In this document: positions 1 through 9,534 of the stretch, piece after piece | Layout of the letters: each line of letters begins with the position of its first letter | Position numbering within the stretch: the first letter of the stretch is position 1 | Position numbers and translations under genes: made by a program | Assembly: GCA_945871905.1 (NCBI GenBank) | Contig: CAMBXL010000003.1 | Span: 1-64,000 of the forward strand | Direction of reading: 5' to 3' | From: Chitinophaga pinensis | Lineage (GTDB): Bacteria; Bacteroidota; Bacteroidia; NS11-12g; UBA955 | DNA length: 64,000 bases | Notes under the pieces: generated by a model | What the model was told of the DNA's origin: nothing | Database searches by the model: none | What the model saw: only the letters and a program-made list of their open reading frames with translations

Positions 1-1
1 A

Positions 2-1384
2 TTAGACATTATCTATATGATTGGAGCTATAAGCTTCATTTTTGGTATTAAAATGCTTGGAAATCCTGCTAAAGCAAAAAAAGGAAACTTAATTGCTGCT
101 TTTGGAATGACCATTTCTATTTTTGGAACTATTTTCCTCTATGAAGGCATAAAAACAAGTAATTACATTTGGATTTTTGCTGCTTTAATCATAGGAACTG
201 TTATTGGTACCATGATGGCAAAAAAAGTAAAAATGACGGGCATGCCTCAAATGGTTTCTTTCTTCAATGGAATGGGTGGCGCTTGTGCTGCGCTTATTTC
301 TTTGGTAGAATTCAACCATTTACAACACAACCCTGAAACGACTAGTTTAAGCACTTTGGCTATAATCTATTTAGGATTAATTATAGGTTCTATCTCTTTT
401 TCTGGAAGTATCATTGCTTATGGCAAGTTGGACGAAAAAATCAAAGACAAAACCTTACCCTTACAACAAGTTATCAATATAGGTTTATTACTTTTTATAT
501 TAGTCCTTGGCGGTTTGGCAGCTTATGGCATTATCTCTAACCCTATGATGATTTATGTGGTTCTGACTTTGTCTTTGTTGTACGGTATATTATTCGTGAT
601 GCCAATTGGTGGTGCCGATATGCCTGTTGTTATTTCACTACTAAACTCTTTTACTGGAGTGGCAGCGGCTATGGGCGGATTTTTGTATGGCAATATGGTG
701 ATGTTGGTTGGTGGGATATTAGTAGGAAGTGCAGGAACACTATTAACAGTGGTGATGTGTAAAGCCATGAATCGTTCATTAACCAATGTGTTGATTGGCA
801 ATTTCGGTGGCAACAAAACAGCAAGTGGTGAAGGCAAGGTGATTACAGGTTCTACCAAAGAAATTACTAAAACAGACTTGGCCGTTTTGATGAAATACAG
901 CAAAAAAGTAGTCATTGTTCCTGGATATGGATTAGCCGTTGCACAAGCGCAACACGTTTGTCACGAGTTGGAACTTGAGTTAGAAAAAGAAGGTGTTGAT
1001 GTAAAATACGCCATACATCCTGTTGCAGGTCGTATGCCTGGGCACATGAATGTATTGTTAGCCGAAAGTAATGTGAGTTATGACAAACTGATTGAGATGG
1101 AGGACATTAACCCTGAATTTAAAAATACAGATGTTGTTCTTATTGTTGGGGCCAATGATGTGGTAAATCCTGCGGCTAAAACCGACCCAAGCTCCCCAAT
1201 TTATGGAATGCCAATTCTTGATGTAGAAGATGCTGCTCACACTGTGGTTTTCAAACGAAGCATGAAAGCAGGTTATGCCGGCATAGAAAATGAATTATTC
1301 TACAGTCCTAAAAACAGCATGTTGTTTGGTGATGCTAAAAAATCATTAACAGAATTGGTAACAGAATTGAAGAATTTGGCATAG
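2..1384 (+). CDS. pntB: NAD(P) transhydrogenase subunit beta, 5' end cut by the window
   Basis: Beta subunit of the proton-translocating transhydrogenase, an inner-membrane enzyme that uses the proton gradient to transfer hydride from NADH to NADP+. About 260 N-terminal residues form closely spaced hydrophobic helices. The C-terminal part is the soluble NADP(H)-binding dIII domain, with GYGLAVAQAQ, HPVAGRMPGHMNVLLAE and GANDVVNPAA motifs typical of PntB. The frame is open to the window edge (codons L-D-I-I-Y precede the first ATG at 17), so the true start lies just outside. The visible length, about 460 codons, matches the family. The pntA genes should lie to the left. Confidence 0.96.
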   Translation, partial: LDIIYMIGAISFIFGIKMLGNPAKAKKGNLIAAFGMTISIFGTIFLYEGIKTSNYIWIFAALIIGTVIGTMMAKKVKMTGMPQMVSFFNGMGGACAALISLVEFNHLQHNPETTSLSTLAIIYLGLIIGSISFSGSIIAYGKLDEKIKDKTLPLQQVINIGLLLFILVLGGLAAYGIISNPMMIYVVLTLSLLYGILFVMPIGGADMPVVISLLNSFTGVAAAMGGFLYGNMVMLVGGILVGSAGTLLTVVMCKAMNRSLTNVLIGNFGGNKTASGEGKVITGSTKEITKTDLAVLMKYSKKVVIVPGYGLAVAQAQHVCHELELELEKEGVDVKYAIHPVAGRMPGHMNVLLAESNVSYDKLIEMEDINPEFKNTDVVLIVGANDVVNPAAKTDPSSPIYGMPILDVEDAAHTVVFKRSMKAGYAGIENELFYSPKNSMLFGDAKKSLTELVTELKNLA

Positions 1385-1390
1385 TCAGAG

Positions 1391-1969
1391 ATGGGGGAAT
1401 TAAGCATTACTTGTGAACTGTTAAAACGCAGGTCGCAAAAGAAAATAATGGGCTTACTTCTTGCTTACATTGCCTTTTTTATATTTGTCAGACTTCTGAC
1501 CCCTCATTATTCCAAAAATGGTGAAGTTTTATACCGTGGTTTACTCAGTCAATTTGACTATGGAGACTATATTATTTATGCCCAATACACTTATTATTTC
1601 CTCCTCATCTCCGCTCCTTTTGTTTTCACTATTATAATCAAAAACACATTGACCATCATTGGTGATATTACAATTACAGAACATAAAATCATTATTAGTC
1701 GCAAACAATCTATTCTTTACAAATTAAATGTGGCGAATCTAAATCATCTTGAAATACAATTTAATTACTTTAAGCGCAATGATTTTGAACCAAGAAGTAT
1801 GATTAAAGGCAATAACAATGTCATTGGTTTTAAAAAATTGGGTATTCCTTTTAACTTTGAATTTTTACTTCAAACCAAGGAAGAAGACGAAATCTGTAGA
1901 AACATACTTGACAAATGGACTGCAAACGGAATTTCTTATGAATACCGCACTGTTCTGTCAAAATTTTAA
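1391..1969 (+). CDS. unknown two-helix membrane protein
   Basis: I do not recognise this 192-residue protein. It starts six bases after the pntB stop and is probably co-transcribed with it. It has a short basic N-terminus, a transmembrane segment at about residues 20-36, a periplasmic-like loop, a second segment at about 66-86, then a soluble region of about 105 residues rich in beta-type sequence (TIIGDITITEHKIIISRK). This layout resembles membrane proteins with a PH-like cytoplasmic domain, but that is only an impression. No catalytic motif is visible. Confidence 0.65.
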   Translation: MGELSITCELLKRRSQKKIMGLLLAYIAFFIFVRLLTPHYSKNGEVLYRGLLSQFDYGDYIIYAQYTYYFLLISAPFVFTIIIKNTLTIIGDITITEHKIIISRKQSILYKLNVANLNHLEIQFNYFKRNDFEPRSMIKGNNNVIGFKKLGIPFNFEFLLQTKEEDEICRNILDKWTANGISYEYRTVLSKF

Positions 1970-2071
1970 TACCATTCAAACACCCTTTAAACGCCATTTA
2001 ATCTTTAATGAATTTACAAAAAAGCCGCTATTGATTTCGGACTTGTTGAAGGCGGCGGTATAGCTCACAGC

Positions 2072-2263
2072 CTATTGTGATTTAGTTTCTAAGTCTTTAA
2101 TTGTTTTTTTCAACTTTGTCACATGCCAAGATTGAAAAATTATCATACCTATGAGACTTAATAAAAAAATTTGATTCCCATAAGTTAAATGTAAAATTTT
2201 CATTAAAGCTCCCACAATTACTAATGCAGCACCAAGACCGTAAATTAAATTTTCTGATTTCAT
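2072..2263 (-). CDS. small membrane protein resembling the GldL N-terminus
   Basis: A 63-residue protein with two transmembrane helices (about 5-25 and 29-47) and a charged C-terminal tail. Its first helix, IYGLGAALVIVGALMKILH, closely follows the N-terminal motif of GldL, the inner-membrane motor protein of gliding/type IX secretion (YGLGAAxVIxGALxKIxH). GldL itself is about three times longer and has a cytoplasmic tail. I chose the ATG at 2263 because the GldL-like similarity begins there; the frame extends upstream without similarity. No gld genes are next to it, so its job is unknown. Confidence 0.6.
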   Translation of the reverse strand: MKSENLIYGLGAALVIVGALMKILHLTYGNQIFLLSLIGMIIFQSWHVTKLKKTIKDLETKSQ

Positions 2264-2290
2264 GATTTTTATTTTATATTTATTTGTCAT

Positions 2291-2332
2291 AAAAACATAG
2301 GCTTTCAACTAGTCGAAAGCCTATGTTTTTTT
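2291..2332. terminator. bidirectional hairpin terminator
   Basis: A perfect 16-bp stem (arms 2291-2306 and 2315-2330) around an 8-base loop, with an A tract on one side and a T tract on the other, so it could end transcripts on either strand. It most likely terminates the minus-strand gene at 2452-4050. Confidence 0.8.
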
Positions 2333-2451
2333 ATCGAGATATTTATTAGGATTAATTTATGTAGTAATACTATTTTTTATTATTTGCCCGTTTCTAATAA
2401 TGAGATAAACATTAATAATTGCGGCTCTTTTTGGTATAATAAGAGTTGATA

Positions 2452-4050
2452 TTAATCATTCAACGGCTCTAATCTTACGGTCAATTTCTTTTTGAAAGCG
2501 TAATACTCAAGTACCATCAAGTGATTTTTCTTTGCTGGATGAATACTAATGTTTCTTGTATTTACATCAATTGGGGTTCTATTGGTTTTAGGATCGCCTT
2601 CCCCTAAAGTTATACTTCCCACAACAGCATCATTTTTTTTCCCATCTTCACCTTTTCTATTTATATCAATGTAGTATGAAGTAAAGCCATTTCCATCTTC
2701 GTTGTTCGTTGAATATTGATAATCAAAAAGTCCGGCTGCTTTTAAATAATGGGCAATCATGGTTATTGAAGCATATTCATAACTTGCAGGTAAGTATACT
2801 TCTGAAAATTTCTTTTTAACAACTTCTTTTTGAACCAATTTAAAATCTTTGTTAAAAACCATGTAAACCATGTTGTATATTTTTATACTAAAACTACTCA
2901 TTCCAGTAGAACCTCCTCCTGCTGCTGCATTTAACAACTTCATACCTACAGCTGACGCTGACAATATCATTTTGTATTGCTCTGCAACTACGTATGTGTT
3001 TCCATCTTTTCCTATTTGAACTTTATGAATATAAAAACGCATGTTTTCTTTGGTTTGAGCACCGTCTGTTGTTGCAGTTAAATTGATTAAATCTTTTTTC
3101 CAAGTCAATTGCTCATTTTTAACCACATTGCCATCAATGTCTAATTTCATTAAATACAAACCTTCACTTTTATTATTGGTTGAATTTTTTCCTTTAGCAT
3201 AATATTCGCCATTTAAGTAAACCAATTTATTGGCATCATCAACATAACAACCATGAATGGTTATATCCTGCATTTTGTCTACGTCCAATTCAAACAGAGT
3301 GTTACCACTTTCTGCATCTATAAAGAAAAAGCTATTGGTTATATCTCTGGTTAGTTGATTCTTTTTGGTAGATTTTAAAACCCCAATAAATTTACTCGAA
3401 GAATACAATACATCTGCTGATTCTAATTCACTTGCTTTTGTATCTGATGCGCTCGTCCACATCAATTCCAACTTGTTGTTGTATCCTTCTAATACGTAAC
3501 CCATTTTTTTGTTACTAACCAATACTTGTCTAACAAAACCATAATCGCCCAATGAATTAATCGAAGAACTTATTGGTTCATCGCTACTCATTGCCGCTGA
3601 TATTTGAAAACTTTCGAATTTACTAACTTCAATTTCTTTTATTTCCCCCAATTGTTTTCCCTCTTTGGAAAAGGTAAATAAATCGACTCCTTTTCTACCT
3701 GCCATCATTACCATAAAGGCATTTCCATTGTAGTTCATTTCTATCAATTGAGAATTCTTGCCTGACTCTATTTCTATACTTCTTAAATAATTAAAATCGA
3801 CATCATAAATTTTAATTTCAAATTCGGCATTTCCATTTCCGGTTTTTTCACCTTTTGTGAAATAGTAATAGCCCACTAAAACATTTTTCTCAATAATATT
3901 ACCAAAATTGCGAACATCTTTGGCTCTAATTTTTTCCATTTGTAAAACAATATTTCCATCTGGATTTTTAGTATTGTTAGACTTTGAAATAAAGGGTGTT
4001 AACATCAATAATAGAGTTAACATGAACGAAATTATATTATTTTTTTTCAT
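2452..4050 (-). CDS. secreted protein of unknown function
   Basis: A 532-residue protein with a clear signal peptide (MKKNNIISFMLTLLLMLTPF). The rest is soluble and beta-rich, with phrases such as GNTYVVAEQYKMI and YMVFNKDFKLVQKE that suggest a propeller- or repeat-like exported protein. It may belong to an uncharacterised Bacteroidota family (possibly DUF6770, not verified). The ATG at 4050 starts the signal peptide and lies 12 bases below a TACCTTTG element, so the upstream in-frame TTG was rejected. Monocistronic: its own promoter, and a terminator at 2291-2332. Confidence 0.75.
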   Translation of the reverse strand: MKKNNIISFMLTLLLMLTPFISKSNNTKNPDGNIVLQMEKIRAKDVRNFGNIIEKNVLVGYYYFTKGEKTGNGNAEFEIKIYDVDFNYLRSIEIESGKNSQLIEMNYNGNAFMVMMAGRKGVDLFTFSKEGKQLGEIKEIEVSKFESFQISAAMSSDEPISSSINSLGDYGFVRQVLVSNKKMGYVLEGYNNKLELMWTSASDTKASELESADVLYSSSKFIGVLKSTKKNQLTRDITNSFFFIDAESGNTLFELDVDKMQDITIHGCYVDDANKLVYLNGEYYAKGKNSTNNKSEGLYLMKLDIDGNVVKNEQLTWKKDLINLTATTDGAQTKENMRFYIHKVQIGKDGNTYVVAEQYKMILSASAVGMKLLNAAAGGGSTGMSSFSIKIYNMVYMVFNKDFKLVQKEVVKKKFSEVYLPASYEYASITMIAHYLKAAGLFDYQYSTNNEDGNGFTSYYIDINRKGEDGKKNDAVVGSITLGEGDPKTNRTPIDVNTRNISIHPAKKNHLMVLEYYAFKKKLTVRLEPLND

Positions 4051-4062
4051 AATTGTATCAAA

Positions 4063-4070
4063 CAAAGGTA
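4063..4070 (-). promoter_or_regulatory. -7 promoter element of the 2452-4050 gene
   Basis: Minus strand reads TACCTTTG, an exact match to the Bacteroidota -7 consensus TAnnTTTG, 12 bases upstream of the ATG. Confidence 0.6.
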
Positions 4071-4099
4071 ATTGTAATTTTTAAATAATTGAAATAACA

Positions 4100-4731
4100 T
4101 TAAAAAACTGGCGCAAATTGATACATCTCTTTGATAGTAGCAAGACTTTTCTTCACTACTTTGATATTCATTTTTTGGTCAATATTTGGTTTGTTAGTAC
4201 TCATGTTTCTTGGTTGTTTAACAATAGAATCTGCGTATTCAATTCCTTTTATCACTTCACCAAAAACAGTGTATTCTCCATTCAAATGTGCCGTTCCACT
4301 GGTACTCACAGCAATGTAAAATTGTGACCCACTCGAAGCCTTTTCTGGATTAACATTGTTTCCTAATCTTGCCGCAGCTAAGCTTCCTTTTTTGTGCTTA
4401 ATATCTGTGAATATTTCGGCTGGAATCGTATATCCCGGACCACCAGAACATTCCCATCAGGATCGCCACCTTGAATCATAAAATTGGGAATAACTCTGTG
4501 AAATAACAAACCATCATAAAAACCTTGGTTAGCCAATTTAATAAAATTCTTTTTGTGCAGTGGTGTTTTGTCGTACAAATAAACAACCATCATCCCATAA
4601 GAAGTTGATAATTCAACCAACTCCACAGTATCTGCAGGATTAGTGTTAGCAATTGCTAAAGGTGTTGGCGTTTCATCTTCACAAGAAAACATAAACAGAG
4701 AGGCTACTATTAATAATCCTAGGTATTTCAT
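4100..4731 (-). pseudogene. cyclophilin-type peptidyl-prolyl isomerase lipoprotein, frameshifted
   Basis: Prolyl isomerase expected on a membrane lipid anchor in the periplasm. It begins [17 protein letters not shown], a lipoprotein signal with Cys17. The first frame carries the cyclophilin sequence [18 protein letters not shown] and then runs out of frame. The next frame continues at once with [23 protein letters not shown] and FGEVIKG, down to the stop at 4100. The span is 632 bases, one short of 211 codons; the missing base lies near 4449 (AAT-GT-TCT where AAT-GGT-TCT would restore G-S-G-G-P-G-Y). Every cyclophilin landmark on either side is intact, so this is either a very recent mutation or a single-base sequencing error. 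Confidence 0.85.
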
Positions 4732-4736
4732 AATCA

Positions 4737-4744
4737 CAAAGATA
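4737..4744 (-). promoter_or_regulatory. -7 promoter element of the cyclophilin gene
   Basis: Minus strand TATCTTTG, an exact TAnnTTTG match, ending only five bases before the ATG at 4731. Transcription would start at or next to the start codon. Confidence 0.55.
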
Positions 4745-4787
4745 TTTATTGTATTTAAATTTCCAATAAAAAATAGATATTTGCTCA

Positions 4788-6833
4788 ATGAAATTTAAAA
4801 TCTTACTAGGCTTGTCTATGGCATTGGTTTCTATGGCATTTGTGATTAACAAAGCTAACGAACCTAAAAAAGGATATTCCTCTTTAAACATGAACCATTC
4901 CGTTCATGCTTGCGATAATTTTTATGAATATGCCGTTGGTGGTTGGATGAAAAACAATCCTATTCCTAACACGGAAAGCCGTTGGGGTGCTTTTAACATT
5001 CTTCAAAAAGAGAATGAAATAAAACTTAAAAACATTCTAGATGGCATCATCAATCCTGCCGACCCCAAAGCAACTTACAAAAAAGGAAGTAATGAACAAT
5101 TATTAGGCGACTTTTATAAATCGACACTCGACACACAAACCATTAATAAACTTGGACATACCCCCATTTTAAATGAATGGAAAAAAATAGATGCGTTGAG
5201 AAAAATTCAAGATTTGGGCACATTGATAGGTTCTCAAAGATGGCGCGGTCATAGCAGCTTATTTAGTTCATACGTTAGTATTGACGCCAAAAACAGTCAA
5301 CGACATGTTGTGTACATGAGTCAAGGTGGATTGACTTTACCCGACGTAGATTACTACCTTAAAAACGACGACAAAAACAAAGCACTACGAGCAGAATACA
5401 CCAAACATATCAGCAAAATGTTCTCCTTGTGTGCACTTAGCAACACCGATGAAATAGCTTCTAAAATACTAGCCATTGAAACAGATTTAGCGCTTATCTC
5501 GATGAACCGAACCGAAAGACGCGACCCCGATAAAACCTATAACCTATACCAATATGAGAGATTTATCAAAGACTTTAACTACATCAATTGGGCTGCCTAT
5601 TTTAAAACAGCTCTTCCTAATGGATTTAAAGAAATGGTTGTTTCTCAACCAAAATTTTACGAGCAATTAGGGACTGTAATCAATAAATACTCTTTAAGCG
5701 ATTGGAAAAACTACCTAAAATGGCATGCTTTAAGCGGCAAAGCTTCTTTGCTTTCTAGTTCATTTCAAAAAGAAAACTTCCATTTTAATAGCACTATTTT
5801 AAAAGGAACCACCACCATGAAACCATTGTCTGAACGTTCTGTTAATATGGTGAATGCCTACTTGGGCGAAACCTTGGGACAGGAGTTTGTGAAATACCAT
5901 TTCTCTGAGAGCTCTAAACAAAAAGTTAGCGAAATGGTTGAAAATCTGAGAGCGGTTTTTAAAGAAAGAATTCAACAATTAGATTGGATGAGCGATTCTA
6001 CAAAAGCTAAAGCGATAGCCAAATTGGATGCCTTTACCTACAAAATTGGTTACACCGAAAAATGGAAAGACTACAGTAAAGCGGTGATAACCCAAAACTC
6101 ATTGTACAACAATGTCACTTCTATTTCGGGTATTTCATACGGCATGATGGTCAAAAAACTCAATCAAGCTATTGATAAAACTGAATGGGGAATGACCCCA
6201 CAAACGGTTAATGCTTATTACAACTCAAGTCGCAATGAAATCGTTTTTCCTGCAGGCATATTACAACCCCCTTTCTATTCTCCCGATGCAGATGATGCAC
6301 TAAACTATGGCGGCATTGGTGCTGTTATTGGTCATGAATTTTCACACGGGTTTGATGACAAAGGCAGTAAATACGACAAAGATGGTAATTTAAAAAATTG
6401 GTGGAGTGCTGAGGACCGCTTGAAGTTTGAACAAAAAACCAAAAAAATAGTAGAACAGTTCAACCGCTTCGAAGTATTAGACAGTGTTTTTATCAATGGA
6501 AGTCTTACTCAAGGTGAAAACATTGCCGATTTTGCAGGTCTAACTTTGGCATATTACGCCCTTAAAAAACAATACCAAAAAGAAACACCTAATGGCAAAG
6601 AATTGGATGGATTTACTTGGCAACAAAGATTTTTCTTAGGTTGGAGTTTGGTTTGGGCACAGAATATCAGTGAAAAGGAATTACGAAATAGAATTATTAC
6701 CGACCCTCATTCTCCTGGCATGTATAGAGTGTTAGGACCTTTGGCAAATATGCCTGAATTTTGGGAAGCATTTGCTTGCAACGATGAAACCAAAATGAAA
6801 GCAAAACCCGAGTATCTTGTTAAGATTTGGTAA
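4788..6833 (+). CDS. M13 family (neprilysin-like) metallopeptidase
   Basis: Zinc endopeptidase that cleaves oligopeptides in the periplasm or outside the cell. Residues 1-22 form a signal peptide. Residues about 35-410 are the N-terminal M13 domain ([17 protein letters not shown]), and the catalytic domain follows with [22 protein letters not shown], the zinc motif HEFSH (His516, Glu517, His520), and the third ligand in GENIADFAG (Glu577, Asp581). The 681-residue length is normal for PepO/neprilysin relatives. It is transcribed away from the broken cyclophilin gene. A near-consensus -7 box (GATATTTG, 4776-4783) ends four bases before the ATG. Confidence 0.95.
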   Translation: MKFKILLGLSMALVSMAFVINKANEPKKGYSSLNMNHSVHACDNFYEYAVGGWMKNNPIPNTESRWGAFNILQKENEIKLKNILDGIINPADPKATYKKGSNEQLLGDFYKSTLDTQTINKLGHTPILNEWKKIDALRKIQDLGTLIGSQRWRGHSSLFSSYVSIDAKNSQRHVVYMSQGGLTLPDVDYYLKNDDKNKALRAEYTKHISKMFSLCALSNTDEIASKILAIETDLALISMNRTERRDPDKTYNLYQYERFIKDFNYINWAAYFKTALPNGFKEMVVSQPKFYEQLGTVINKYSLSDWKNYLKWHALSGKASLLSSSFQKENFHFNSTILKGTTTMKPLSERSVNMVNAYLGETLGQEFVKYHFSESSKQKVSEMVENLRAVFKERIQQLDWMSDSTKAKAIAKLDAFTYKIGYTEKWKDYSKAVITQNSLYNNVTSISGISYGMMVKKLNQAIDKTEWGMTPQTVNAYYNSSRNEIVFPAGILQPPFYSPDADDALNYGGIGAVIGHEFSHGFDDKGSKYDKDGNLKNWWSAEDRLKFEQKTKKIVEQFNRFEVLDSVFINGSLTQGENIADFAGLTLAYYALKKQYQKETPNGKELDGFTWQQRFFLGWSLVWAQNISEKELRNRIITDPHSPGMYRVLGPLANMPEFWEAFACNDETKMKAKPEYLVKIW

Positions 6834-6917
6834 TTTTTGAATTTCATCCATAAAAAACCTAAAACGAACTAATACTGACAACTAATTCAATTTTAATTTG
6901 TTACTTTGTAAGTAAGC

Positions 6918-8066
6918 ATGAATATAGGAATTGTCTGTTATCCAACTTTTGGCGGTAGTGGTGTGGTAGCTACCGAATTAGGTAAAGCTCTGGCTGCCAA
7001 AGGCTACTTTGTGCATTTTATTAGCTATAGTCAACCTGCGCGTCTTGATTTTTTTAATCCTAACGTGTTTTTCCACGAAGTTTCTATTTACAAATATCCT
7101 TTGTTTGAATATGTTCCGTATGAAACCATTTTGGCCAGTAAAATTGTAGACATTGTTAAACAAAATAAGCTCGACTTATTGCATGTACATTATGCCATTC
7201 CCCATGCCAGTGCAGCATTAATGGCTAAGAATATTTTAAGGGAACAAGGCATTAACATCCCTATTGTGACTACATTACACGGAACTGATATCACTTTAGT
7301 TGGGAAAGACCCTACTTATGAACCAGTGGTTTCTTATTCTATTAACCATTCGGATGCTGTAACAGCAGTTTCGGAAAGTCTGAAAAGAGACACCTATAAA
7401 AACTTTCATATTGATAAACCGATACACGTTATCCCTAACTTTATTGATTTTGAAAGGTTCACCAAACAGAAAAAAGAGCATTTCAAAAAAGCCATTGCAC
7501 CCAACGGTGAAAAAATTCTGGTTCACACGTCCAACTTCAGGAAGGTAAAACGTATTGAAGATGTAATCAAAGTATTTTGCATTGTGAGCAAACAAATAGA
7601 CAGCAAACTCCTTTTAATAGGCGATGGTCCCGAACGAACAAATATTGAAATTCTTGCCAAGGAACTGTGTGTGTATGAAAAAATTACTTTTTTGGGCAAA
7701 CAGGAGCAAATTGAGGAAATCTTATCCGTGTGCGACTTGTTTTTACTAACCTCTGAAACAGAAAGTTTTGGATTGGCAGCCCTTGAAGCAATGGCTTGTG
7801 AGGTCCCTGTTATTAGCAGCAATGCAGGTGGAATTCCCGAAGTAAATGAACATGGTTACTCTGGCTATTTAAGCAATGTTGGTGATGTCGAAGACATGGG
7901 TAAAAATGCCTTAAAAATTCTAGAAAATGAAGCAACCCTGAAACAGTTTAAATCGAACGCCTTAGCAAAAGCATTAACCTTCCATATTGATAAAATCCTA
8001 CCAATGTATGAAGATGTTTACAAAAGCTTAGTAGGTGAATTCACCAAATGTGCTACGGATGCTTAG
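6918..8066 (+). CDS. bshA: N-acetyl-alpha-D-glucosaminyl L-malate synthase
   Basis: First enzyme of bacillithiol synthesis: joins N-acetylglucosamine from UDP-GlcNAc to L-malate in the cytoplasm. A GT4 glycosyltransferase of 382 residues. It opens with IGIVCYPTFGGSGVVATELG, then LLHVHYAIPHA, TTLHGTDITLVG and VIPNFIDFERF, and has the nucleotide-sugar motif ETESFGLAALEAMACEVPV; all are characteristic of BshA. The last 39 bases overlap the convergent purM gene. bshC lies 29 kb away on the minus strand; no bshB was found in the window. Confidence 0.96.
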   Translation: MNIGIVCYPTFGGSGVVATELGKALAAKGYFVHFISYSQPARLDFFNPNVFFHEVSIYKYPLFEYVPYETILASKIVDIVKQNKLDLLHVHYAIPHASAALMAKNILREQGINIPIVTTLHGTDITLVGKDPTYEPVVSYSINHSDAVTAVSESLKRDTYKNFHIDKPIHVIPNFIDFERFTKQKKEHFKKAIAPNGEKILVHTSNFRKVKRIEDVIKVFCIVSKQIDSKLLLIGDGPERTNIEILAKELCVYEKITFLGKQEQIEEILSVCDLFLLTSETESFGLAALEAMACEVPVISSNAGGIPEVNEHGYSGYLSNVGDVEDMGKNALKILENEATLKQFKSNALAKALTFHIDKILPMYEDVYKSLVGEFTKCATDA

Positions 8067-9200
8067 TTGAGTTTTTTCTGAAGCCTTTACTCTACCAACC
8101 ACTTTTGCAGCCACGCCAAACGATTCAGATATCTTAATAATAGATTCTGCAAATTCTGGTTTCACATAAATTTCCATTCTGTGACCCATGTTAAACACTT
8201 GGTACATTTCTCTCCAATTGGTTCCACTTTGCGCTTGAATGGTTTTAAACAAAACGGGTGTTTCGAACAATTGGTCTTTGATAATGTGTAAAGGGGTTTT
8301 TACAAAGTGTAAAATCTTCGTTTGTCCGCCACCTGAGCAATGAATTAATCCATGAATTTCCGAACGATGATTTTCTAATATAGCTTTAATAATTGGAGCA
8401 TAAGTTCTGGTTGGTGATAACACCATTTTCCCTGCATCAATAGGCATATTCTCTACAGAATCTGTTAATTTAAGTTGACCAGTATAAGCCAAATCTTTAC
8501 TCAACAAATCATCGTAACTTTCAGGGTATTTTTCTCTGTAATCAGCAGCAAAAACATCATGTCTTGCGCTTGTTAAACCATTACTTCCCATGCCTGCATT
8601 GTAAAAAGATTCGTAGGTTGCTTGTCCATCGCTTGCCAAACCAATAATAACATCACCCGCTTGAATGTGGTGATTAGAGATAATGTCTGATTTTTTGGCT
8701 CTTGCTGTAACGGTACTGTCTACTATAATTGTTTTTACCAAATCGCCCACATCGGCAGTTTCTCCACCTCCACTAACGATATTGATTCCGTGTGGTTTCA
8801 AACTTTCAATAAAGGCTTCTGTTCCATTTATAATTTCGGCAATTACCTCGCCAGGAATTCTCTTTTTATTTCTGCCTATGGTACTTGAAAGCAAAAAATT
8901 ACTTGTTACGCCCACACACAATAAATCATCAAGGTTCATTACCAAAGCATCTTGTGCTATTCCTCGCCATACAGACAAGTCGCCAGTTTCTTTCCAATAC
9001 AAGTAGGCCAAACTACTTTTAGTTCCTGCACCATCAGCATGAATGATATTACAATAATCGTCATCACCACCCAACACATCAGGAATAATTTTGCAAAAAG
9101 CATGTGGAAATAAACCCTTGTCTAGGTTCGCAATGGCTTTGTGTACATCTTCTTTTTGCGAAGACACTCCTCTTTCATTGTATTTATCTGTTGGCTGCAT
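8028..9200 (-). CDS. purM: phosphoribosylformylglycinamidine cyclo-ligase (AIR synthetase)
   Basis: Closes the imidazole ring of FGAM with ATP to make AIR, in purine synthesis. The 390-residue protein shows PurM motifs: KYNERGVSSQKEDV near the N-terminus, NIIHADGAGTKSSLAYLYW, VMNLDDLLCVG, NIVSGGGETADVGDLV and GLIHCSGGGQTKILHF. This is the longer form usual in Bacteroidota. The ATG at 9200 was chosen because the frame's upstream codons have no family similarity and a -7 element ends eight bases before it. The stop lies inside the 3' end of bshA. Confidence 0.93.
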   Translation of the reverse strand: MQPTDKYNERGVSSQKEDVHKAIANLDKGLFPHAFCKIIPDVLGGDDDYCNIIHADGAGTKSSLAYLYWKETGDLSVWRGIAQDALVMNLDDLLCVGVTSNFLLSSTIGRNKKRIPGEVIAEIINGTEAFIESLKPHGINIVSGGGETADVGDLVKTIIVDSTVTARAKKSDIISNHHIQAGDVIIGLASDGQATYESFYNAGMGSNGLTSARHDVFAADYREKYPESYDDLLSKDLAYTGQLKLTDSVENMPIDAGKMVLSPTRTYAPIIKAILENHRSEIHGLIHCSGGGQTKILHFVKTPLHIIKDQLFETPVLFKTIQAQSGTNWREMYQVFNMGHRMEIYVKPEFAESIIKISESFGVAAKVVGRVKASEKTQLSIRSTFGEFTY

Positions 9201-9207
9201 GAATGTG

Positions 9208-9215
9208 CAAAAATA
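9208..9215 (-). promoter_or_regulatory. -7 promoter element of purM
   Basis: Minus strand TATTTTTG, an exact TAnnTTTG match; only seven bases separate it from the purM ATG. Confidence 0.55.
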
Positions 9216-9493
9216 AGTCAATAATTTGGTATTTGTAAACTAAGGTGATTTTATTGAATAATACAGATTAATACAACTATTAACATAAAACTTCCTATCA
9301 CCTTTTACACGCCGTTAATCGTGATTGAGAAATACATTCTGTAACTAGTTTGAGTCTTGTGGGATCTCCTCCCCTGCTGTCATGTCGACAAAGGAGACAT
9401 CTTTTCTTGAAAGCTTTTTGGAAACGTGGCTTTGATTGACTTTACTCAAATGTATTCGGTTTTTCATCAAAACTTTCATTTACTTCAAGTCTC

Positions 9494-9526
9494 TTTCTTA
9501 CTTTTTTATGGGAAAAAAGTAAGAAA
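9494..9526. repeat. 14-bp perfect inverted repeat (hairpin)
   Basis: Arms 9494-9507 (tttcttactttttt) and 9513-9526 are exact reverse complements around the loop atggg. The stem is mainly A-T, so it could be a terminator-like hairpin or part of a repeat element. Confidence 0.75.
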
Positions 9527-9534
9527 AAAGCCCA

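Noticed and set aside
553-915. 120-codon minus-strand frame opposite pntB
   Set aside because: Antisense to a clear PntB gene; hydrophobic pattern is the mirror of its helices.
4788-6833. Frameshift in the M13 peptidase next to the broken cyclophilin
   Set aside because: The frame is intact over 681 residues with all zinc ligands present.
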